Source of the DNA: Codonopsis lanceolata
Lineage: Eukaryota > Streptophyta > Magnoliopsida > Asterales > Campanulaceae
Length of the DNA stretch: 64,000 nt
NCBI GenBank assembly: GCA_013146195.2
Contig: CM028378.1
Span: 85,184,295-85,248,294 of the forward strand
Direction of reading: 5' to 3'
Positions 55,490 through 64,000 of the stretch are shown here, in pieces. Within the stretch, counting starts at the first letter, position 1. Each line of letters begins with the position of its first letter. Below the pieces are notes generated by a model. It had not been told where the DNA came from, ran no database searches, and saw only the letters and a list, made by a program, of their open reading frames with translations. The position numbers were made by a program, and so were the translations under genes.

Positions 55490-57059
55490 TATTTTTTATT
55501 GTGAATAATTTTGAATTTAAATATTTATTAGTTAGTATGTCTATTTAAGGGTGCTATTGTTTATTGATTTCATTTTTTTCAGGTACTTAACGTTTTATTA
55601 GCTTTTAAAAGAATTTAAAAACATGAATGAACAAAAAAAAAATACATTTGAGTTAGACAATTTGAAGAGTGAACTGTTTAATTGGGACACGAATATGGAA
55701 GATTTCTTCTTAAATGACAATTGGTTGATGGTTATTTGATTGGATTTTCGGAATTCTAAAGTAGATTTGTGTGTATTTTTGTTTTTGGTTTTTTAAACAT
55801 CCATCATTTATGAAGCATATTAGTAAATAGAGGATGCTCAATTACGTTCGTAATTTTTTATGGTAAAAACTTAATAAAGACAATCTTATGGCTATTTTAC
55901 GTAAGATGAATCATCTTGACCCGATCTGTTTTGATAGGTTGAATTGTAAAAGAGTGGTGTTTCGTCTTATAACGAATTAAAATCTATAATAACATCTTGA
56001 CATACGCAGGCTCTAAAAACATCTTTACATTATTATAAGAGTATGAACAACAATTGGATCAAACAACTCAAATCAAATACAACTTATTAAAAACCAATAT
56101 AATAATCAATTTGATATTCATTTGATTTAAAACCAAAAAACTCATACAACAGTGGCACAGAATCCAATACTTTTACATATCTCACCATATTTATCTCCAT
56201 TAATTTATTTATTTTCTTCAGGAAATGGTTAAAAACTTGAAAAAATCATAGAAATTTTTTTTGATATCTAAATGAAACAAATCAAATATCTATTTATAGG
56301 TAAAAAATATGTACTTTAATTTAGGAAAAAAATTTAAAAATAATATTTTTGGCCGAAAATTGACCAAAAAAACAATGATGGAAAAGTATTTTGAAAATGC
56401 CAACATGGAAAGCACACTGGCAGATCAGCAGGGAGGACCGTCGGCTTTGGTCCGTTTTTTTTAATGTTTCGGTATTACACCCCAAAATATGGTAGTTTTG
56501 TGCTTCAGTCATTTGGTTTGGTTTTTTTTTTTATTTGGTTTTGATTTATAACCTATATTGATCCAAATCAAATAAAAATTAAATTAAATTTTATTTTATT
56601 TAGACATATCATTATAAATTAAGATTTGATTTATCTCATCCTCCCTCGATTATGATTCTTTGACAGTACTATGGCGATTGTTGCACTTAACCCTTATATA
56701 ATATAGTCACCTAGCAGACAATAGTCACAAAAGACAAACACATAGACACATAGTCAGACAGTATTATTTAGACTTATGTGAGTCAAACTTGGCAAATGAG
56801 AAGTGGTTTTAGTCGCCTACAGAAAGATTACCTGGTTTTGGTTAATCACCCCTAGAATTAAAGATTTGAAATATATTCCCCCCTACTTTATAGTGTCATA
56901 ATATCATGGCTTTGGAAATTGGAGTGGCTTCCAGCCCATAAGTTGCAACCACAAAAAATATAACATGTGAGGCATATACCTGAGCAAATATTTAAGCTTC
57001 ATTGTCTTTGATGATTTAGTAAATTGGTTTTGTGGTTTTAGACTTTCTTCACTTTGATC
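55490..57059. other. no recognisable gene
   Basis: AT-rich. Weak inverted TTTGATTTGG / CCAAATCAAAT pairing between about 56060-56150 and 56510-56570 hints at an eroded MITE. Confidence 0.45.
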
Positions 57060-57322
57060 CAATATATTTCATCGGTTTTTAAATTATCGTCCTTGTTTTC
57101 TTTTTTGTCTATTTTTAAATAATTATTCTCTTTCAAAACTTTATATTTTAGGAAAACACTTTTATCACTTTATCTTTATTTTTTCTACCTACTTTAATTA
57201 TAACCACATAATCAAGGACATTAAATAAAAACCACACATTTCACAAATATTTATAATCAGTCAATTATTTTTTTAAACGATGTGCAAAATCAAAATGGAC
57301 AATATTTTCAAAACGGAGGGAG
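57060..57322. mobile_element. Stowaway MITE, left end eroded
   Basis: The right end CAAAACGGAGGGAG followed by TA (57323-57324) is a Stowaway terminus, and the interior (TTAATTATAACCACATAATC) resembles 55358-55380. The left terminal repeat is unrecognisable. Confidence 0.7.
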
Positions 57323-57487
57323 TACTAATATAACATCTCGAGTCCAAAAGTTTGGTTTGTTATGTATAGCCCACTAAGCACCTAGGTCATTTATACATAT
57401 CATACACTTACCCAAATGTAAATAAATGATCTTGATGCTTTGTAATAGTAGATAACTACTTAGACATGCATGCAAAATACTCATAAC

Positions 57488-57829
57488 TAGGTATGTCAAT
57501 GTATCAAATATGTATGAGATATAGGTAAATCTGAACCTGATATGAAACCTTATTTTGTTGATCTGATCCGATCCGATAACTCGACGGATCAAGTGTATGA
57601 CAATTTATATCTGAATTCGTTACTAGTTAACATATCCGATTAAATATCTGATCCGATCCGAAATAGATATTTATGGATCAAGAACAATTGAATATTAAAG
57701 GGAGGAAAACCAAAAGACACCATATATACATAATTGTGTATATTATGTATATGTATAATAATAAATATGTTATTTGCGGATCGAATCGGGTTCTTAACGG
57801 ATCATATATAAGTAAATTCATATACAATC
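57488..57829. mobile_element. left part of a GATCCGATCCGA-type repeat split by the Ale element
   Basis: Contains CTGATCCGATCCGATAAC, CTGATCCGATCCGAAATA and GCGGATCGAATCGGGTTC. Its left edge AGGTATGTCAATG is an approximate inverted match to the edge CATTGACAGGCTTA at about 62591, so the two parts seem to be one element separated by the copia insertion. Confidence 0.5.
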
Positions 57830-58051
57830 AGTAGGAAATAATAAAATTTATGAATAATGACATAACCTTTCCATTGATTGAATCAACTATTTATATAGGG
57901 AGTTATAATTAGGGTTACACTAGGAGTGTGATACAAGAAACATTAACAAGAAAGGAATTACAATAAGGAAAGAGTTACATAAGGAAAATAACTATACAAG
58001 GAAGGGGGAATAATAATTACAAATAAACATAAATATATTATTCACTTATAT
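57830..58051 (-). repeat. 3' LTR of the Ale-like element
   Basis: Homolog of 62269-62485 (ATTTATGAATAATGACATAA, TAGGGTTACACTAGGAGTGT). The minus strand starts ATAAGTGAATAA after the tract ACGGGGGC. Confidence 0.85.
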
Positions 58052-60850
58052 GCCCCCGTATGATGGATCCCCGCGATGAGAGTCCAATCTTGTGAAAAAT
58101 GAGCTGAAAGGGCTGCCGAGGTAGCGACTTGATGAGAGCATCAGTGAGTTGATTTGCTGAGGCGACGTGGGAAACCCGTAAGATCCCATCTTGAACCTGT
58201 TGGTGGATGAAATGATAATCCAGAGCAATATGTTTCAAGCAAGAGTGAAACACATGATTTGAGCATAGACCTGTGGCATCAACATTATCACAGATAGATG
58301 ACAGGTTGCTGTGAGGAAGAGATGCCGAGCTCCCCAAAAAGCGAGGTAATCTAGCGAACATCAGCAGCAGTTGCAATAACAGCTCGGTACTCGGCCTTTA
58401 TCGAGGAGCGAGCAACAATACGCTGCTTCTTTGAGCTCCATGAGATAGGATTGCGACCAAGATAAACAATATAGGCACTGGTCAAGGTGTAGTCATCCTT
58501 GTTCCCCGCCCAGTCGGCATCAGTGAAGGCATGGAGGTCAAGAGGAAACTGACGATGAAGAAAGATCCCATTATCAATGGTGCCACAAAGATAACGAATG
58601 AGTCGTTTGGTCGTGAGCCAGTAATCCGTGGTCGGCCTATATATGCATGAACTGAGAGAGCTTGCTGACCACAAAGGAAATATACATGCGAGTGAGGGAG
58701 AGATACTAGAGGCTCCCTATGACAGCTCGATACTCAGTGGGATCAGTAAGATCCGTGTCTGACTGAAGAGAAAGAACTAGAGAGGTGGCTAGCGGGGTCA
58801 TTAATGGGCGAGCATCAGTCATACAAGTGTGAGTAAGAAGGTCGGGGATGTATTCTCGCTGAGAGAGCAATATAGTAGTAGAGCGTGGAACCACTTCGAC
58901 ACCAAGAAAATAATGAAGAAGGCCGAGGCCCTTGAGCGATAAACGAGTGGCAAGGACATTAATGAAGTCCTGAACAACCTTGTCGTTATTCCCCGTGTGA
59001 TGATGTCATGAACATAGAGGAGGAGGATAAGAGTCATACCCTGCTCGGTGAAGCTAAAGAGCGAGGTATCAGCCACATAATTCTTAAAGCGAGCAGCGAG
59101 TAGAAACTGACGAAGTTCATTGTACCATGCTTGGGGGGCTTGCTTGAGACCATAAATAGCCTTGCGTAGTCGACAAACATGTTGAGGGTGGTCAGAATCA
59201 ACAAAGCCATGTGGTTGAGCCATGAAGACTTCCTATGTGAGTGTCCATTGGAGAAATACATTATTGACATCCAGTTGTTGAAAAGCCCAACCCCGACTGA
59301 CATCAATTGAGAGGATGAGTTGAACTATGGTGGGTTTAACCACCGGGCTGAGGGTTTCATGATAGTCAACCCCCGGTCGTTGATGAAACCCTTTGGAGAC
59401 CAAGTGAGCTTTGTACCTGTCAATTTTGCCATCATGTAACCATTTAATCTGAAATATCCATTTGGAATCAACAATATTGGGAACCCATATGAGAGGTACC
59501 AAGTCCCAAGTGCCATTTTAAGTGAGAGAATCAAACTCCTCAGACATAGCCTATCGACATCTGTTATCTTTGATGGCTTGGGTAACACAGGTTGGTTCAG
59601 TGCCCGAGGATAGCTGGGCAGAGAGGCTAAGTTGTGAATAGGTTTGTGGATGTTATTTTTGGAGCGGGTGATAATGGGGGAAGTGCAAGCTGTCGCTGGA
59701 GGAACAGGTGGTTGGGGAAGGTTAGGTTGATGGATTTCAGTGGTAGGGGTTGTATGGTCAGTGGATGGTGGTTCTGGCTGCTGAGGTAAATGGTGCTCGG
59801 TGGTTGGTGAGGCCTAGCTGGGTAGAGGATCTTCGTTGGTGGTGTGTATGAGGCCGCTAGGATGTCATGAAGAGGTAACCAGGTGGTGTGAGTGGACTCA
59901 TCAGGGCGAGAAAGACCCATGTCGACCTTGTAGAAGAGAAATTCTGACTCGACAAACCGAACATGACGAGAGACATAGAGTTTGGATTTGGATTGGTCAT
60001 AACAGAGATAAGCACTCTAGGTGAGAGAGTACCCGAGGAAGACACAAGGGGTTGACCGAGTATCAAGTTATTGAGAGATGTATGGTCGTAGCCATGGATA
60101 TCAGAGACAACCAAAAGCACATAGCTCAAGGTAGTTCAGGGAAGACACAAAAAAATTGTGATAGGGAAAGGACATTTGGAGAGTAGGTGTAGAAAGGTGA
60201 TTTATGAGATAAGTAGAGGTAAAGAAAACATGAGACCTGTAGGTTAGAGGAAGCGAGGCATTGGTCAAAAAAGAGACTAGTCTCGACTATATGGCGATGG
60301 TGACGTTCAGAGAAGCCATTATGCTTGGGGTGTGAGAAGGGGAAGTAAGGTGCGAGATGCCTTTGTTGGTAAAGTAGGTGGCTAGCCCGATGGTCTCGGC
60401 AATGCTAGTATACTCCCCTCCATTGTCCGAGTAAAGAGTGACTATTTTGTTTTTGAAGTGGTTTTCAACTAGGGCTTGGAAGCGAGGAAAGATGGATACA
60501 ACATCAGATTTCCGTTTGAGAGGTAGAGCCATATGTAATGTGTGCAATGATCGCCAAATATAACATAATATTCGAACCCATCGAGAGAGGTAATTGATGA
60601 GGTCTAAACATCAGAGTAAATAAGTTGAAGGGGATGGGAAGAGACAATAATAGATAAAACAAATGGAAGTTTGTGACTTTTATTGCTAAGACACACATTA
60701 CAAAAGGAGGAAGCAACTATATTATGCTTAAGAGAAAACTTAGCCTCTAGGTGACGTTGGACTGGGGGAGAGGAGTGACCAAGACGATGATGTCGGTCAG
60801 GTGAAGAGCTCGTGGAACTGGTAAAGGAAATAGGTTGGAGAAGGCTTGGT
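58030..60850 (-). pseudogene. Ale-like pol remnant: integrase, RT, RNase H
   Basis: Recognisable in order on the minus strand: integrase core with LPLKRKSDVVSIFPRFQ and IVTLYSDNGGEYT (60547 downwards); a proline-rich linker; RT entry DSKWIFQIKWLHDGKIDRYK (59460), HETLSPVVKPTIV, QLDVNNVFL, CRLRKAIYGLKQAPQAWY (59150). The active-site box at 59009-59023 reads YVHD where YVDD is required, so a catalytic aspartate is lost (GAC/GAT to CAT). RNase H follows with FTDADWAGNKDDYT (58520), ISWSSKKQRIVARSS, and the C-terminus HIALDYHFIHQQVQDG (58230) and ANQLTDALIKSLP. At least five frame changes. Confidence 0.9.
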
Positions 60851-61446
60851 CATTTATACACACCATCCTTAGATTGTTCTGTCAGCAGCAAGGTCCTTGT
60901 CTGTAGATCCTTCATAGAAAAAGAAGTTGGTAAGAATTCAATAGATGCTTTATTGGATGTACAAAATTGGGAAATAGAAATAAGATTTTGTTGCATGCTA
61001 GGAACAAATAAAACATTATGTAATTTAAAGGTGGTTGAGTGTGTAGGAAAAGAGGTTGAACCCGTGTTGGCAATAGGCAAGCCGGTGTCATCACCAATGA
61101 CCATGTCGTTGTTGCCCGAGTACGATTGATGGAGAGACAAATTGCTAAGATCATTGGTGACATGGTGAGAAGCACCACTATCGAGGAGCCTGTTCGGAAA
61201 AGGGTTGCCCGAGGTTGTGGTTATATGTGCTCGCGGGTGCCAGTTGGTGTTCGTGGGCAAGGAGTTAGTAGGTGTGGATGTCGAGGCCTGAACCAGTTGA
61301 AAGGTGGGACACAGAGACCGTGTCACCTTGTTGCTTGCAGCCTTGACATTTGCCGAGGTAAGGACGACGAAAGTTTGAATTATTGGACAATTATGAGCAA
61401 GATGGTTGAGCGGGCGGTTGTGATCGAGGACGCTGAGTAGATCCAT
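60850..61446 (-). pseudogene. Ale-like protease and gag C-terminus
   Basis: The 198-codon frame holds the protease active site LLDSGASHHVTND (61195-61155) and LHNVLFVPSMQQNLISISQF, the standard copia protease core. The gag zinc knuckle (CQGCKQQGDT, near 61340) lies in another frame and has aspartate where histidine is expected, so it is both shifted and mutated. Confidence 0.85.
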
Positions 61447-61499
61447 GTGTCCTAGTGGTCATGGTGTTAGCCGTGGTGGGGCGGGGATTGGAGCGAATT

Positions 61500-62149
61500 G
61501 CTTCAGGACTAGCTCGCGATTGATGAGCTTCTCGTGGAGTTCATCAAAAGGGATGAGAGTGTCACGACTTTCAATGACGTCAGCGATCTGGCGATAGTCC
61601 TCGCCGGGGCCGCCCAACACTGTCTCTATGAGGTCTTCATGGTCGAGGGGTTTTTATGAGGGCGACAAGTTCATCTAACTTGCCCTTGATGAGCTGCATA
61701 TACTCGAAAATCGATAGAGAACCTTTCGTAGCCCGCTTGAGTCAATCATTGATCTAATTAATGTGCCCACGGGAGGGACGAGAAAAGGTGTTGGCGAGGA
61801 TGAGCCAGGCATCCCGAGTGGTGGCTGCATTGGCCAATGAGCGGCACTAAAAATGAGCTGAGGAAGTCGACAAGGCTCCGAACATCAGCTTGTCTTGGCG
61901 CATCCACGAGAGGTATGCCGGGTTAGGGACATGAGCATTGATGGCGATGATGGTGGTTGGAGGACATGGAGAGGTGCCATCGTCGAACTTGTATAGAATG
62001 TACCCGATGAGCGTGGATTCAACCTGAAGTTCCCAGGCGAGGTAGCTTGTAGGACTGAGATTGGTGATGTTATGGTTGGAGATGTTGATGAGTTGGTAGG
62101 ATTTGGTGGCAATGGTGGGGTATTGAACGGTGATGGTGTTGGAGGCCAT
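61500..62149 (-). pseudogene. Ale-like gag N-terminus
   Basis: ATG at 62149, about 100 bases after the primer site. MASNTITVQYPTIATKSYQL then YLAWELQVESTLIGYIL is the gag N-terminal type of Ale elements. The open frame ends after 100 codons; further gag (NAATTRDAWLILANTFSRPS, FEYMQLIKGKLDELVALIK) continues in the region 61830-61650 with stops and frame changes. Confidence 0.82.
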
Positions 62150-62252
62150 GCTAAACCTAGGGAGGGAAGAAAGAGTAGGCAGCTGATTGTGTGGGACGGC
62201 AGTGATGGTATTAGGGTTGTGGAAGTTTAGTGGTTATAGGTTTTGGGAGCAA

Positions 62253-62264
62253 AGCTCTGATATC
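62253..62264 (-). other. primer binding site of the Ale-like element (one mismatch)
   Basis: Minus strand TGATATCAGAGC, against TGGTATCAGAGC, four to five bases from the LTR end. Confidence 0.75.
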
Positions 62265-62268
62265 ATAT

Positions 62269-62485
62269 AGTAAATAATAAATTTATGAATAATGACATAA
62301 TTTTTCCATTGATTGAATCATCTATTTATATATGGAGTTACAATTAGGGTTACACTAGGAGTGTGATACAAGAAGCCTTAACAAGAAAAGAATTACAATA
62401 AGGAAATAGTTACACAAAGAAATAAATTATACAAGGAATGGAGAATAATAATTACAAATAAACATAAATATTTTATTCACTTATA
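62269..62485 (-). repeat. 5' LTR of the Ale-like element
   Basis: 217 bp, homolog of 57830-58051, ending TTCACTTATA at 62485 before CAATC. Confidence 0.85.
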
Positions 62486-62606
62486 CAATCTACAAAGTAA
62501 ATATAATACCATATTCAGTTTTGAGTTATTAGACTATTATACTAATTCAGATCCAAAATTTTGAATAAAATTCGGACCAAAATCGTATTCATTGACAGGC
62601 TTAGCA
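62486..62606. mobile_element. right part of the repeat split by the Ale element
   Basis: AATTCAGATCCAAAATTTTG and AATTCGGACCAAAATCG continue the GATCC-rich text of 57500-57829, and the edge CATTGACAGGC is the inverted counterpart of the left edge. Confidence 0.45.
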
Positions 62607-63440
62607 ATAACAGATAAACTATATATTGCTAGGGGGCATACCTTGTAGCCGTTGGTGGCCTATAGGCTATAAAAAATAAGGTAATTGCCTATTGAAATTC
62701 GTTAATGGGCAACTTGCAAGCCTTAAAAACCATTGACTGGTTTCGCACGAAACTGGGAAGACGAGATCATTGGTTTAATTTTATTTGGTTTGATTTATAG
62801 TTGTCATGCATACTTACTAATACTATAATACTGTCACGTAAACATAAAATAAGTGTAAGGAGGCTTTGTACAGTAAAAGATATTTTCAAAGTTGAAGGTC
62901 TGGAGTTAAAATTAATAATTTAAAGAGTCATAATATCCGATGGCACTAAATATGGAGTACTTATTATATGTTTTATTATTTAAGATCGATTCCCTTAACT
63001 CGACTCAACGCGTGTTGGTGGGTTCACTTGTGAGAAAGTGGAGCTCCGTCTTGTCATTTAAGACTCGTAAAATGATATTACAGGAGACTTGCTCTTTAAC
63101 TTTTTAAAGTCAAATTAATTATTTTTCGAATATAAATTTGACGTGTGGTTTTATATATATATATATATATATACATATGTATATATATATTGAAGATATC
63201 AGATTTTCTTTTAAAAACAATCAAGTTAATTTTAATGGTCTAAAGAGAACATTTACTAATGGGTGATTAGTATACACAATAGCAATAATTAATTATTGAG
63301 ATTTAACAGTCGTAATTATAAAAGAATGTAAATGATCGTCATTGTTTTATTGAGATTTTACCGTTGTAATTAAAGCATGTATCCTAACTAAGATTTACTA
63401 TTTACTCAGTTTCTTTTCTATGATTATCTCTAATTATCTC
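62607..63440. other. no recognisable gene
   Basis: AT-rich with an imperfect (TA)n at 63153-63191. Nothing coding. Confidence 0.5.
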
Positions 63441-63505
63441 TACTTATTTATATTCGCATCATACTCACTTTGTACACTTATCATCTCCATATTTATGGAT
63501 GTCGT

Positions 63506-63531
63506 GTCATAGGCACGGACACGAAATCTAG
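63506..63531 (+). mobile_element. Helitron-like 3' terminus
   Basis: The inverted arms TCGTGTC and GACACGA are followed by AAT, CTAG (63528-63531) and T, the pattern of a Helitron 3' end. A 5' end could be one of the ATCTCTA motifs near 63425-63440, but that would make an improbably short element, so only the terminus is called. Confidence 0.45.
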
Positions 63532-64000
63532 TCTATTTTTTAATATTTTATTTTAGAAGCTATATTTATCATTTTACACTTGATATTGATAAGTCTCATC
63601 TCACATAAGTAATCTTAGAGAATATTCTTATCGTTTCATGGACAAAGTGTATTATTTTATTTTAAAATATTTTACTTAAAAAATTCATTGTAAAAATTAT
63701 GATTACTGTTTTCATAACCTTCATCTCCCCCACCCCCACTTGTGTTGTACACGTATTGGTTGTGTTTAAATATTTTTGTAATTATAACCAACTCCAATAA
63801 TATTAATATATCACTTATTAATTCAATTTTTTAAATGTAGACTATTTGGGTGAAACATAGGAAATATACATTATTCTAGTATCTATAATTAAATCAATCC
63901 ATATTTCGTAATTAATGTGCAAAATCAAACATGACACTCAATTAGGAACACATGACGGGTACTTATAGTTGGATATAAAGTATGAATATTTAAGAACATT
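63532..64000. other. no recognisable gene
   Basis: AT-rich flank; GTGCAAAATCAAACATGACA near 63918 recalls the inner right part of Stowaway MITEs but lacks the terminus. Confidence 0.45.

Larger units (their letters stand above)
57830..62485 (-). mobile_element. nearly full-length Ale/RE1-like copia retrotransposon (4.66 kb)
   Basis: Two ~220-bp LTRs, a primer site, gag-pol in the order gag, protease, integrase, RT, RNase H, and a polypurine tract are all present on the minus strand. CAATC at 57825-57829 and 62486-62490 is a candidate 5-bp target duplication. Length and short LTRs fit the Ale/Retrofit lineage; the protein resembles the RE1-type polyprotein of Arabidopsis. Stops and frameshifts and a mutated YVDD mean it is dead. 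Confidence 0.9.

Noticed and set aside
60812..61440. Plus-strand frames of 104-105 codons
   Set aside because: Antisense of the Ale-like protease and gag region.

Overview
The window looks like nuclear DNA of a eudicot plant, almost entirely intergenic and built of nested transposable elements and tandem repeats. Plant signatures include Ty1/copia elements with an initiator-tRNA-Met primer site, Ty3/gypsy elements of Tekay, Athila/Tat and Ogre/Tat type, CACTA, hAT, Mutator, PIF and Stowaway elements, Helitrons, a tRNA-derived SINE, TTTAGGG-like repeats and a plant SUVR-type WIYLD domain. I see no intact host gene, no tRNA or rRNA gene and no CRISPR. The only host-gene trace is a frameshifted WIYLD fragment at 18.05-18.30 kb. 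The species cannot be named from the sequence.

Layout. 1-6872: a minus-strand Tekay-like Ty3/gypsy element, broken by a 100-N assembly gap exactly where RT, RNase H and integrase should be, and inserted into the next element. 6873-14631: a minus-strand non-autonomous Athila/Tat-like complex with three LTRs and two internal regions. 14632-16179: TIR elements, one nested in another, one with a long central hairpin. 16864-17946: a solo copia LTR with a perfect target duplication. 18053-18303: WIYLD pseudogene. 20455-25584: a truncated plus-strand copia element. 25585-28489: LTR and 3' untranslated tail of an Ogre/Tat-like element with a 1.2-1.4 kb minisatellite. 28490-31745: 5' half of a minus-strand CACTA element holding a telomere-like block and a nested hAT-like MITE.

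31850-35740: a 41-bp minisatellite with a ~305-bp higher-order repeat, then two ~1 kb units carrying CCGCGGTTC arrays in opposite orientation. 36-39 kb: PIF MITE and AT-rich tandem repeat. 39014-40456: candidate Helitron. 40655-41477: hAT-type element with a perfect 8-bp target duplication. 42739-47020: two related Helitrons back to back, one carrying a MITE that the other lacks. 48378-49064: fragment resembling an endogenous pararetrovirus. 50266-51250: 85-bp satellite with a dimeric pattern. 51688-52010: dimeric SINE. 52104-54772: copia deletion derivative joining gag directly to RT. 55-57 kb: Stowaway MITEs. 57830-62485: nearly full-length Ale/RE1-like copia element with two LTRs, target duplications and an inactivated YVDD, nested in an older repeat. 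The tail to 64000 is AT-rich with one Helitron-like 3' terminus.

The elements do not form a pathway; they record a sequence of insertions. All family calls rest on motifs, termini and target duplications read by eye, not on database searches.
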